Assembly (NCBI RefSeq): GCF_027887165.1
Contig: NC_077235.1
Location: forward strand, 8,472,752 to 8,536,751
Origin: Monodelphis domestica
Taxonomy: Eukaryota > Chordata > Mammalia > Didelphimorphia > Didelphidae
Direction of reading: 5' to 3'
Length of the DNA: 64,000 nucleotides
Shown: piece after piece, positions 1 to 9,965 of the stretch
Layout of the letters: each line of letters begins with the position of its first letter
How positions within the stretch are numbered: the first letter of the stretch is position 1
The notes under the pieces: generated by a model
What the model was told of the DNA's origin: nothing
Database searches by the model: none
The model's input: only the letters and a program-made list of their open reading frames with translations
Program-made: the position numbers and the translations under genes

Positions 1-263
1 TATCTGTTCAGGACATAAGCTACCCTGGTCAGGTGATCACCCCCACCCCCACCCCCACACACAATACTTGAGCCCTAGTTCATATCCTCCTCAAGTCATG
101 TATCACCTGCTATAAAGATAATAAAACCCCCAGGATTGCTCCCTTCGAGGAGGCAGGATTTTTCCATCTATGCTGTCCTCCCAGATACTTCAACATGACT
201 TAATAAATTTCTTTTTTTATTTCTAAGCTAAGTTATGGAGTCACCTCAAGCCGCCCCCCTCCC
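1..263 (+). mobile_element. LTR, 5'-cut by the window edge
   Basis: The stretch matches, block by block, the 3' half of the LTR at 7365-7906. Shared blocks include 'ttcaggacataag', 'cctcctcaagtcatg', 'atgctgtcctcccag' and 'tttctaagctaagtt'. A TATA-like 'ctataaag' lies near 111 and a polyA signal 'taataaat' near 201, as expected for U3-R. The tail 'cacctcaagccgccccc' matches the end of the other copy. A C-rich (CCCCCA)n run lies at 40-60. The left end is outside the window. It is an old solo or partial ERV LTR. Confidence 0.7.
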
Positions 264-859
264 AATATCCTGATAAGTAAATACAGAAGTACATACACCC
301 ATGCAAGGAAAAAGCGGTATGAAGGGAAAGGCCAAATGGGGAGGTTCAGCCCCAGAGCTGGGTTCTGAAGGAAGAAGGAAGGAGGCCTGGTATTCTGAGA
401 AGCAGATGACAGCAAGAAGAGCATTCCAGGCATGAGGTAGAGCCCTCACCTCCTAAAGGTACACAACACGCTTGGGTCACAGAGCATAGAGGCCAGCTTG
501 ACTGGAATGGATAGCCAGTGACAAGCTGAGGAGTCTGCAATCTGTCCTAAAGCCAAGGGAGCTCCCTTCACAGGGATACCCGGATTTGAAGCTTATTTTG
601 ATGGTTGTGTGGATGTTTCCTCACTGATCTCCTCTGAGAAATGAGGGGGTAGACTTCATGACTGCCTGGGCCCCAAACAGTTCTGACAAATTTCTGCTTC
701 CAGATGTTCTCCTTCTTACAAAAAGCTTCCAAACTGTAACCAAATGGAAACACGGGTTAGTGAGCAGAACATCTGGTTGGGCTTCATCTTTCTAACTTGC
801 TTCACTTGCTGACTTAGATACTTCACATGACCCCCTTTGTCACATTAGTCCCCATACAT
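264..859. other. No recognisable gene or repeat
   Basis: I see no ORF above chance and no repeat I can name. The short ORFs here lack any familiar domain. Confidence 0.5.
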
Positions 860-1132
860 GACATCTGATCTCTTACCTTCATGCCTTTGTCCATGTCAAG
901 AATGCACCCCCTCCTCACCTCCATCTTGGGTGTTGCCTCCTACAGGAAGCCTTTCCTGATCTTCCTAATTGTTCCTACAGCCCTGGGATTACTTTGCATT
1001 TACATCCTCACAGGAGAAGGTAAGGACTATGAGGGCAGGGACTATTTCCTGTTTGTCACTGTATCACCAGTATTTAGCACAGGGCCTTGCACATTAGAGG
1101 TGCCTGAGAAGCGTTTTAATTCAAGGAATTAA
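860..1132 (+). mobile_element. L2 LINE, 3' end relic
   Basis: It carries the diagnostic L2 3' end order: 'cctcctacaggaagcctttcctgat', then 'gagggcagggacta', then 'gtatcaccagtatttagcacagggccttgcaca'. It is heavily diverged and non-coding. The 83-codon ORF across it is fortuitous. Confidence 0.8.
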
Positions 1133-1895
1133 GTGTTTAATTAACTGAAGTAAACGGGCCTTGTTATTAACCCACAAAGACATATCCATCAACTCTTTTC
1201 TTAAGCCACATACCAGCACTCACCACTTCTGAGTGGTTCAAAACTACTCCCAGAAGTCTTCATCAATGAACCTGTCCACTGACTTCTAAAGGAAAACACA
1301 TACAAGTTCTTATTCTATTCTCTTCCAGATGCTCAGTATAAAGGCCCAGCCCAGAATGAGAAATGGCTCAGATGACAAGGCACAAAGGGCCCAAGATTCC
1401 AGCCACCTCACACCATGGTCCCAGGCAGTAGCCCAGGCTAAAGACACCAAGCCTTGAAGCTCATATCCTAATACACTGATGGATGTGGGGGTTCTTCAAT
1501 GTATGTAGATACTTTCCCAGAGACCCAGATTCCAAGGCATCCAGGCCTGCCCACTCTGGGCTATCAACCACGGCAGTCCTAATTTCACTACAGGGAATAG
1601 TTCTAGTATGCTGGGGGTCCTTCCTCCTGCCATCCTGAGACCCTCACAAAACACAGGAGCCATCTGTGGGTAATATCAGGTCATCATGACTCTCATCACA
1701 TGACCAGCTCATGTACTTTTTCAATCGGTCCTTATTTGCAATATATTGCTGCCATACAAAAAAGTAAAGCACTTTAAGGGTCAGAAATCTTCGTCACAAT
1801 AAGTCAAGGAAGGAGAGAGTATGTCTCAAGACCCCCACATTAAAAATGAGGAATATGAGGCCCAGAAAGGTGACGCGTGTCCAGATAGTCCCCAC
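1133..1895. other. No recognisable gene or repeat
   Basis: Unique-looking DNA with no long ORF and no simple repeat. Nothing supportable. Confidence 0.5.
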
Positions 1896-2290
1896 TCTCA
1901 TGGAGCTTATATTCTCAGAGGGAGGGTACAACATGTGTGATGATAAGCAAAGGCAAAGAAAATAGAAAATTAAATGAAATCACTTCCAGCAGTCAAGAGA
2001 CCTGACAAGTGGGGAGCTCAGAAAAGCCAAATAAAGCAGGGGGTACCTGAAGGAGGCCAGGAGTGCCTTCCAGGCCAGACTGACAAAAGCCTGGAAGTGG
2101 GAGATGGAATTCTGTCTATGGGGGTGGGGGGGAGTGGGTGAAGAGAAGGAGTATGAAACCACTGGAAAGGTGAAAGGGAATCAAAGTGTGGAGGCCTTCC
2201 AGTGCCAGGCTTCAGTCTTTGCTCCTAGGGACAAGTGGCACCAGCTAAAGATTTATGAGGAGGGGGATAATGTAGTCAGAAACACTTTTC
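1896..2290 (+). repeat. Unclassified interspersed repeat copy
   Basis: The motif order ('ctcatggagcttatattct', 'ggaggccaggagtgccttccaggccag', 'agtggcaccagctaaagatttatgaggagg') resembles a repeat family that also appears near 22000, 35800-36240 and 47400-47800. The family includes phrases such as 'aagcaatggggagtcatgggagctt'. I cannot name it with certainty. Confidence 0.4.
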
Positions 2291-2319
2291 TTTTGTTTGT
2301 TTTTTTGACCTGCACAATC

Positions 2320-2398
2320 AGTCCAATTAATAAGCATTTGTTAAGCACTTACTATGTGCCAGGTGCTATGCCAAGTACTGTGATACAAAGGGAAAAAT
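2320..2398 (+). repeat. 'aagcattt(g/a)ttaagcacttactatgtgccagg' repeat fragment
   Basis: A recurrent marsupial interspersed phrase. Related copies lie near 16560, 31322, 35700, 40370, 47040 and 63850. Confidence 0.55.
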
Positions 2399-2455
2399 AG
2401 TCAGTACTAGGGAGAAAGAGTATCAATTTGTTACAAGGGAATCACTTTAAAAGAC

Positions 2456-3396
2456 TGATATATATTAATTTAAGGTCGCCAAGGAATCAGCTATGTAATT
2501 CCTAAATGAAAAACTCAAGTCAGCCGTCAGCCCTTTTTGGAGTTTAATTACAATAGGAGCAAGAAAGGAATTAGAGATATATATAGAGAGAGAGAAAAGG
2601 GGAGAGAAGGGAATAGGGCTTAAATACCCCTTCTGTTTAGGCTGGGCCAAAAGGCCCAAGCCCTTAGATAGCTGGGGCAAAGAAAAGAGATCAGTCCCTA
2701 TTACTCACGTGTCCAAAATGGAGAAACAGTCTCAGAGGCCCCCACCTTCAGCTTCCTTCAGAGCAAGCTCCTCCGTGCCCAGGAACAACCCCGACCAAAA
2801 AAAAACACCACCCCCCCAGTCTCCAGACCCTCCTATCTTTAAGGACACCATCCAAGTTGCCTCCCCTCAGTCCTCACATCTACCAATCACTCTTCATCAA
2901 TTTCCCTGTCAATGGAGGCTCTCGCTTAACCCAGGACCGCCCAGAGGTTTCTGGCTTTTGCACATGTCTTTTGAAGGTCATATTTTTCAAATGATTAAAT
3001 CTATACTCCTTTGCTACAGCCCTTTCTAAATCCTGTTAACTTGAGTATGGTAGAGATTGGAATAATTAAATTTTGATCTAGGCTGCAGCCCTTACTCAAT
3101 CCTATTAGGACTGAATAGGGTGGAGATTGATTCCAAGTGTCTCCATTGTATCAATTCTAAATCAATCAAGACTCAAAGAAATTCCTGTTCTATGCTTAAG
3201 CATAGGTCAAAGTCCTTTCCATTGTTCAGCAAAGGGTTTCTGTCCTAAAGTAATCTTAAGAAGGGAAGAGAAGGAACCTCCCATGCCAATGGAGTTCCCA
3301 TTCCAATAGACTATCAGTAAGAAATTTTCCAAGTATGAAATATCCCAATGGTGAAATTTTCAACAATTATAAGTCTAAGGAAATTTGAGGTTTACA
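2456..3396 (-). mobile_element. ERV LTR, minus strand (about 940 bp)
   Basis: On the minus strand a purine tract (AGGGGGG, 3399-3404) is followed by TGTAAACC at 3396, the usual start of a 3' LTR. Reading left, there is a TATA-like 'gtatttaag' (about 2620-2628) and an ATTAAA polyA-type signal (about 2540). The element plausibly ends at 'tatatca' (2456). This gives a U3 of about 770 bp and a short R-U5. It lies downstream, in retroviral orientation, of the integrase frame at 4779-5810 and probably belongs to the same element. Boundaries are inferred and no target-site duplication is available. Confidence 0.55.
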
Positions 3397-3404
3397 ATCC
3401 CCCC
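3397..3404 (-). other. Polypurine tract next to the LTR
   Basis: The minus strand has AGGGGGG directly before the TG of the LTR, the classical plus-strand primer position. A second copy of the same 15-bp word lies at 3901-3915. Confidence 0.5.
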
Positions 3405-4778
3405 TGATGATCATTGGGAGACTAGTCTCCCCATTGATCATTTAACATAATCATTTTGTAGTTCTAAATTCACTTCTAACTAAAGATATACACAATATTC
3501 AATTTTCTAAGAGAAATTAGAATAGTGAGAGAGGAAATAGAAAAGAAAAGAAAGCAAAACCAATGTTTGCTAGGCGCATTGACAGAAAGCCAAATTAGGG
3601 GCAGTCCCTTTTGGCATAAATGTTACAATAAATGTTCAATCAAAAGTTCAGTCCAATCAATCACATCCAAAGTTCATTCTTGATCTTCTTGATGAAGTGT
3701 AGGTTTTTGGCATCTTTCTGCAACAGTTCATTCTCTGGATATAAAAGTTTCAAGCTTCTTTCTTGAAGATCTTTTCTTGAACAAAATCAAAATCTTTGAA
3801 TTTTTTATAAAAGTAAAATCTTAAACAAAAGTCTTGGATTTTTATAAAAATAAAATCTCAAACAAAAAAAATTCAAAAATTCTTAGATTTTAAATTAAAA
3901 TACAATCCCCCCTGAAGTAAGTATTTAAAAAAAATATATCAAGTTTAGCTCAGAATGCAATGTTCAGTTATGGGGGTGTATGTGTCAATTATCAAAAGAA
4001 TAGAAAAATAATCAAAAACATAAGAAAATTTCAAAATAGACCTTGTATAGGTCCAGTTTAAAGTAATTTCTATCCCACAAGTATGTAGGACAGAATGCAG
4101 TAATATTTCACTTAGCCATTTGTAGCCAAGACTACAGGAAGTTGCCATAATATAAGAAGAAAAGAATTAGAATTCTATTTTGATGGGGAAATGTCATTCC
4201 CTTGTCTGATTTTTTTTTCCTTCAGAGATATAGGGAGCCAGCATGATAGTCAAGCTTTGTACTTGTTTGAGTACTTCGAAAGGAGTGTAGATACAAGGAA
4301 GTCCTACGACTTAAACATAAGTTAAGCGTCGCAACCTTGAGTCTCACTTTAATATTTCATGTGTGCTCTATTGGCACTATTCAGGTTTAGTCTGTGCTCC
4401 TTGTTTTTATCCCTTTTCCTGGAATCAGACACAAACATTAATCACAGTCCTATAATATTTTATCAATAAATGGCAGGTTCCGATAGTTTAAAGCTTTTAG
4501 GCATATATTGATATTATAGCAAGAGTATATATATTAACTTGTATTACTGCAGGGAAAAAATATTAATATTAATTATGTGTACCTTCAGTACAAAAAATGA
4601 GAAAAAAAATCAAATATTCTGATAAAAAATAAAAGAAAAGAAATAAGAAAAAATAAGAAAAAAAATCAGTAATTCAATATATTCTTGAAAGAAAAAAAAC
4701 CAGCATCCATTTGTCTATGGATTATTATCTCCAATTCTTATGATAAGATAGAGTCACAATTCATATGATAAGATAGAG
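3405..4778 (-). other. ERV 3' internal remnant, non-coding
   Basis: A1.4 kb AT-rich stretch between the integrase stop codon and the LTR, in the place where env would lie. No frame longer than about 67 codons remains and I recognise no envelope motif. It contains a second polypurine-like word (3901-3915). Confidence 0.4.
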
Positions 4779-5810
4779 TTAATCAGTCTCAGCAGAAGAT
4801 GCTTTCTTCACATGTGAGCAGTGAATCCAAGAGTCTCTTTCTCCAATCTTTATAGATGTTGGAGTAGTTAATAATATTTGGAATGGTCCTTCCCATGAAG
4901 GTTCAGTTGCTCCAGTTCGCTTGAAATTCTTGATATAAACTTTATCTCCTGGGTTCAGGTCATGCAGAGAAAAGTCTAATGGTCCAGCTTGTACTGCAGC
5001 TCCGGATTCATGAAGTTCACGTAGTTTGTGCTGTAACTCCTGTATATAGGAAGCAATAGTAATATCTCCCCCTAATAGCGATGTATAAGCCGGGGAGAAA
5101 GGCTTAGCCTGTATAGGCGGATGTCCAAAAAGCATCTCAAATGGTGAAATATGTAAGTCTCCTCTAGGCCTGCTTCTAAGATAAAATAGGGCCAGAGGGA
5201 GAATTTCAGGCCATTTTAAATGGGTCTCAGTGCATAATTTGCCAATCATAGTCTTAAGTTCTTTATTCATCCTCTCCACTTGGCCTGAGCTCGGGGGGTG
5301 ATATGGAACATGGAATTTTGGAGTTATCCCCAAGCAAGAATATATTTGATTTAAGACAGAATCGGTAAAATGACTCCCTCTATCGGAGTCAATACGTGCT
5401 GGTAGGCCAAAACGAGGGATAATTTCTTTTAAAAGTATCTTTGCAACAAAATCTGCTGTGGCTCGGGTTGTAGGAAATGCTTCCGGCCATCTGGTTAGTT
5501 GATCTACAATTACTAGACAAAATTTATAACGTCCAGCTTTTGGCATTGTAATGAAATCTATCTGTAGATGTTCAAAAGGTGTGTAAGCCAGAGGACGTCC
5601 CCCAAAGGCTTTTCCACGATATGCATGTTGGTTATATGCCTGGCAAATAGGGCAGGCTGAACATACTTTAGAGGCTACAGTAGTTATACCAGGGGCTATC
5701 CATACTCTCTTGACAGAGTCTACGATGCCCTGGGTGCCAAAATGACCATTTTTATGAATAGATTGGCAAATTTGGTTATAGAAACTTTGAGGTTTACAAA
5801 TTGGAATCAC
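4779..5810 (-). CDS. ERV-derived integrase, lone open frame
   Basis: This 343-codon frame is a gammaretrovirus/class I-like integrase. A zinc-binding N-terminal part has the HHCC pattern (His in 'HKNGHFG', Cys in 'CSACPIC'). The catalytic core has Asp in 'LQIDF', Asp in 'DSDRGSHF' and Glu in 'GQVERMN', with 35 residues between the second Asp and the Glu (DD35E). A C-terminal SH3-like part includes 'PGDKVYIK' and 'WEGPF'. No reverse transcriptase or RNase H lies upstream: retroviral sequence stops near 5815 and the next DNA is a MIR-like relic. It is therefore a 5'-truncated ERV pol fragment. The first ATG sits at the truncation edge, so a start is not established. The full-length open frame is odd for an old copy; it could be chance, youth, or retention. 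Confidence 0.8.
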   Translation of the reverse strand: MIPICKPQSFYNQICQSIHKNGHFGTQGIVDSVKRVWIAPGITTVASKVCSACPICQAYNQHAYRGKAFGGRPLAYTPFEHLQIDFITMPKAGRYKFCLVIVDQLTRWPEAFPTTRATADFVAKILLKEIIPRFGLPARIDSDRGSHFTDSVLNQIYSCLGITPKFHVPYHPPSSGQVERMNKELKTMIGKLCTETHLKWPEILPLALFYLRSRPRGDLHISPFEMLFGHPPIQAKPFSPAYTSLLGGDITIASYIQELQHKLRELHESGAAVQAGPLDFSLHDLNPGDKVYIKNFKRTGATEPSWEGPFQILLTTPTSIKIGERDSWIHCSHVKKASSAETD

Positions 5811-5819
5811 AGACTCAAA

Positions 5820-5935
5820 AATTTATGAATGGAAAGAGGTCTCAGAGATCATGTCATCCAATCTGTTCATTTTACAAATGAGGAAACTGAGGCCCATTGA
5901 GGAGACACGTCGCACAAATACAAAACTGGCCCTAA
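5820..5935 (-). repeat. MIR-like CORE-SINE fragment
   Basis: It contains 'catgtcatccaatctgttcattttacaaatgaggaaactgaggcccattgagg', the reverse strand of the MIR-family 'cctcagtttcctcatctgtaaaatg' core. Confidence 0.75.
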
Positions 5936-6690
5936 AAGTCAGACCTCTTGCTTCTTTTCCCTCCAAACTGTCGTGAGCTGAGAGGGATTGATTTCAGCTT
6001 GGTATATTGGGCCAAGGACTACATGGGCTACAGAGTCAAGGCTCTCTAAAGTAGGTAGGAAGCTTGATAGAACCGGAGGCTACAAGTCTTTATAGCAATA
6101 GCCTCCAGGAAGGGAAAGTGAGCCAGACACTGAAAATATGTTTGAATATGAGGCAAAATGGAAGAACAAAGAAGAATGTGGTGAGAATTTTCCCCCTGTA
6201 CATTATTCATGATAAATGACCTCATTTCACATCACAGGTGGGCTGAGATGACAGAAGCCCCTCTGGTACTGTGAGTACAGCCTAACTGGTCTCCTGTCTC
6301 CCTGGAGTGCCCTGCTGGAGAGGCTAGAGCAGGGCCTGGCACTCACTGCGGTAATGAGTGAGAAATCAGTTCGTTTCTAATCACTGCTGTCACCCTGTAA
6401 TGGCCAAGCCTTGATGTGTTAAGCCTGGTCTTGCCCAGGCTGGGTTTTCCTGATTACCTACTGGAATCTGCCACCACTCTGCTGTGGCTTCGTTGTGACT
6501 TGGGATCTGCATCTCTGCAAGAAATGTCTATACCCACCAATGAGCCCCAAGATCCCCAGGTGCATTAGGATTTAAGCCTGAGGTCCTTAGCCTAGGCTAC
6601 TGCCTAGAGCGGAGGTAGAGGGTGGCTGGCGTAACAGGCCCTTTATGTTCTGGAGTCAAATGGAGACACCACAACACCTAAAAGGTAAAA
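5936..6690. other. No gene; repeat-free DNA
   Basis: No ORF or repeat is recognised. The part at 6190-6500 (from 'ttattcatgataaatgacctcatttcacatcacagg' onward) has a balanced, non-repetitive composition and could be a conserved non-coding element, but I cannot test this. Confidence 0.4.
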
Positions 6691-7364
6691 GGCCATCTCA
6701 TGAACAAATTAGAGGAGCAGGGAAGGAAATCGCTTTGGCAACTACCAATAGAGGAAGAATTCTTGGCCTAACTAGGGATAGAGTGTGATCAAACAGAAAA
6801 TGGACACTTCGATTACATAAAAGCCAAACCTTTTTGCTTAAACTAAGTCAATGAAGCTAAAATTAGAAAGGACAGTTAGCTGGGGAAAAATCTTTGCAAC
6901 AAGTTCCTCTGATAAAGGGCGTGTTTCAAAAACACTGGAGGAGCCAATTCCAATCAAGAAGAATAAAAGTGAGTCCCCATTAGATAACTAGTTAAAGAAT
7001 ATGTACAAGTAGTGTATAAAAGATCATTTTAAACTAGCAAGAGGCATATGAAAAGGTGCTCTAAATTCCTTAATAAGCAGAGAAGGGTCGACTGAAACAA
7101 CTCCGAGGTTCTACCTCACAACCATCAGTCTGGCACAGATGCCCAAAAAGGAAAACGTTAAGTGTTGGGAGAGGCAGAGAAAAAATAAGCAAGTACACAG
7201 CTGGTGGAGCTGTGAATTGGTCTAACTCTTCTGGAGGAAGCCACAGAGTGAAAATCCTTTGACTCAGTGTCACCACTACTAGTTCCACAAAAAGAGAGAT
7301 TTACCCAGACAAAATATTTAGAGCTGCTCTCCCTGTTGCAGAAAAAAATAATAAGTGTAAACAA
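6690..7364 (+). mobile_element. Ancient L1/HAL1-like ORF2 3' relic
   Basis: It follows the order of L1 ORF2 3' sequence: 'gattacataaaagccaaacctttttgc' (compare 57695 in the intact L1), 'caagaggcatatgaaaaggtgct', 'gtctggcacagatgcccaaaaagg' and 'agctggtggagctgtgaattgg'. The last phrase aligns with the intact 'tgctggtggagctgtgaactga'. Frames are broken throughout. Confidence 0.7.
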
Positions 7365-7906
7365 TGTGGGACTCTAGGTTTACCTCGCACCCCCAAATTA
7401 TAGAAGTGCTGCAGGTCAAACTATAAGCAGGAAAATTTCCTTTGCTTCCTTGCATTCTTGTTAAGGCTAAGGAGGGTAACCCTGAAACTTCAAAGGCTAA
7501 TGATCAGAAAGACCCTTGAGAGAATTATCCTCCTTGGACTCTCCCCTAGATTTCTAGATGGAAACAGAGATATACCTCCAGGTCATGCTTTGATACCATC
7601 AGGCTGTACCTAAAACATCTTCCCCTAAACTATGAGGGTCACCCCCATTGTCTTCAGGACATAAGACACCACTCTGAACCCAGTCAGGTGACAAACCCGA
7701 AAGACATTTGTGAGTTCATAGCCTCCTCAAGTCATGCATCATCTGTGAAAGAGTATAAAAATCCCAGAACTGATCTCAAAGAGGTGGCTTTCCATCAATG
7801 CTGTCCTCCCAGCCAAATTAACAATTTCTAAGCTAAGTTCTAGAGTCTTGCATTATTGCAAAGGGTAGCTATCCCGACCCCAAGGGTCTGCCTCAAGTCC
7901 CCCACA
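7365..7906 (+). mobile_element. Solo LTR (542 bp) with TGTGGG...CCCACA ends
   Basis: The ends are an inverted repeat (TGTGGG at 7365, CCCACA ending 7906). Inside are a TATA box 'gtataaaaat' (about 7751) and the same 3' half as the LTR at 1-263. No convincing duplication of flanking bases is visible, so it is old, or the true ends differ by a few bases. It was inserted at the end of an old L1 relic. Confidence 0.7.
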
Positions 7907-7939
7907 ATAAAAGGGGTGCTCATTAGTATGGGAACAGAC

Positions 7940-8501
7940 AGTCAATGTCAAATCTGGACATCGCAGTTTTACCCCTGCCCTGTGAGAAACCTTAGTCCCA
8001 GGCACACTTGTTTTGGGTTGAATTATAGACCTTAAATTGTTTGGGTATCCTAGGGTGGGTGAGGTCTGCAGACAGAGTGTAAATGTTGAGTGCCATTATT
8101 GATTTTAGAAGCTTCTCCCTTTGTATTAAATGGCTCTCAGGAAGCCCAGTTCTTAGTTTGACCCTTTCCTTTGTAATTGCTCTAGTTGGCTGCTCCCTGA
8201 TTCCCCTGAGACTGGCTGCAATCTCTTTGCAGCCTGTTTGCAGTTTGTCTATGCAGGCTTGCAGTACCAAGTTCTCCAGAGAGTATAAAAGAGCCCCAAG
8301 TTCTGGCCCTCTTCAGAATTGGCATCTAGTGTGGTGACTTATCCCAGGGATACGTCCCCAGAGTCCCCAGGGCGTAGGCTCTGTGTAGATCTTGGTGCTG
8401 GGTACTGTGTGGTGGCCAAATATTGGACCTATCCCTATCCTGATTAAAGACTTGGGTTTTCTGACTATATAATAGTTCTGTGTTTTTTCCAAGTTACCCT
8501 A
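7940..8501 (+). mobile_element. Second LTR family, possible 5' LTR
   Basis: The first 100 bp match 15579-15690. Inside are a TATA box 'gtataaaaga' (about 8283) and 'attaaag' as a polyA-type signal (about 8442). It ends near 8501, directly before a possible primer-binding site. The start is inferred by alignment to the other copy, where TG is preserved. Confidence 0.6.
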
Positions 8502-8521
8502 TGTTGGCAATGGTGGGATAC
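8502..8521 (+). other. Possible retroviral primer-binding site (tRNA-Leu type)
   Basis: The 20 bases after the LTR match about 16 of 20 positions of the complement of a tRNA-Leu 3' end (TGG followed by TGGCAGCGGTGGGATTC), as I recall that tRNA. A Leu primer would fit an ERV-L-like element. The match is imperfect and from memory. Confidence 0.35.
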
Positions 8522-8918
8522 GAAGTGGGAGCTGCCTGTTACCAGACTTCATTTGAGGTTCCAAGTCAGGAATTCTGTTATCAGATTGGCTGGGCTAAGT
8601 GACCACGCTAAGATAAAGAACACAATCTCCTGGATTTGGAAATGTAAGCTACTCTTCAATCAGGAGGTGAATGGCCACCATAGTTATATGGGGGTCCACT
8701 AGACCCAAAAGCTACCCGGGGGCTTTTGTGGAGGCCTAGGGCCCCTAGCAGGGCTGCTGTGGAAAGGACAGGTGACCGAGGGATTTTCTGGAATATAAAT
8801 GTGCTCATGGTTGGCAGAGGTTGCCGAAATCAGACCCTGAGCATTTTTTCTTTTTGGCCAAAATGGAGTCCAGTTCAACCGCACTGCAAGCTCCACACAC
8901 ATGTGGCTATGCTTTTGG

Positions 8919-8919
<1 letters not shown>
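8522..8919 (+). other. Possible ERV leader, non-coding
   Basis: The sequence continues after the primer-site candidate without a recognisable gag frame. No repeat I can name. Confidence 0.3.

Positions 8920-8975
<56 letters not shown>
8920..8975 (+). repeat. (GT)n microsatellite, about 27 units
   Basis: An uninterrupted GT run of about 55 bp. Several ORFs across it are artefacts. Confidence 0.97.
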
Positions 8976-8977
<2 letters not shown>

Positions 8978-9960
8978 AGAAGCAGTATCCCTGTGAGGAG
9001 TAAGAGTCAGGACAGTGTAGTTCAGATAAGAGATGAAATAGCTGTGAGAAAGTATCTGTGGAAATGGTGATCTGAACATCTGGAATGGGAAGCTGAGCTG
9101 GAGGGTTCAGCTGAAGTGTTGGGTAACTGGTTTGAAGTAACTGAGACACAGAAAGGCTCTTCCTAGCTTGAAATGCCGTGGCTTAAGGTTTACATGGCTG
9201 TACAGTTTTGACAGAAAAAAAGCTTCTCACAGAAGCTTAAGAACTCAAGTTCTGGGTCTCTTCTGGATCCTCTTAGGGGTTTTGCCTATGTCATATCTAA
9301 TGTATTTCCTAAATGGAGGTTTCTCAGATAATCTAAAATGCTTGCAATTTAAATGTTAGCCCCCAAAGTCTAAAGTCCTACTAACATCTGATTCCTCCCC
9401 AAGTGGCAATGTGGCTATGGAAATATCCAGCAGGAGACCAGAGGAGGTCCAGGATTCATCATTTTAAATTCTAATCCTTTCTTCCCAGCTTTGGCAAGTT
9501 GACGTGAAAAACACTACATATGAACAGCAGTTAATTTTTAATGATGTCGGTAATGAAATGCATTTTATTCTCAGTATTAGCGCTTTGATTTCAGTACTAT
9601 CATTTTACATTTTTGTTAAGCTGTTATTTATTCCAAAGAATAGCATTATTCCAAGTTGACGTGTTTGTTCGGGAGGTCAGAAAGTTCATTTCAGTTTGGT
9701 TAACTGCAGACCTGACAAGTTATTGTGCTGTTGTGAACGGACAAGAAATATTTGGGGAAAGGCTTTGTGTTTAAATGGTAAGAAAAACCCTGAGCATTTC
9801 ACATTGACCAACCAATTACCTCTTAGCTGAAGTTTCAGCCTTAGATTAAAGGAGATTAAGAGCAGAGCTGGGGAAATGCAATTTTTTTGCAGCCACGGGT
9901 GAAATTAGAGTAAGAAGCAAAAAAATAGAGATAGAGAGCTATTGGAATGTAAGTACTAAA
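8976..9960. other. No gene recognised
   Basis: The part at 9480-9870 is AT-rich and non-repetitive, with homeodomain-like words (for example 'gttaatttttaatgatg' and 'agcgctttgatttcag'). It might be a conserved regulatory element or diverged ERV interior. No coding evidence. Confidence 0.4.
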
Positions 9961-9965
9961 GAGGT

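Noticed and set aside
8699-9149. ORFs with Cys-Val or His-Thr runs
   Set aside because: Translation of the (GT)n microsatellite.
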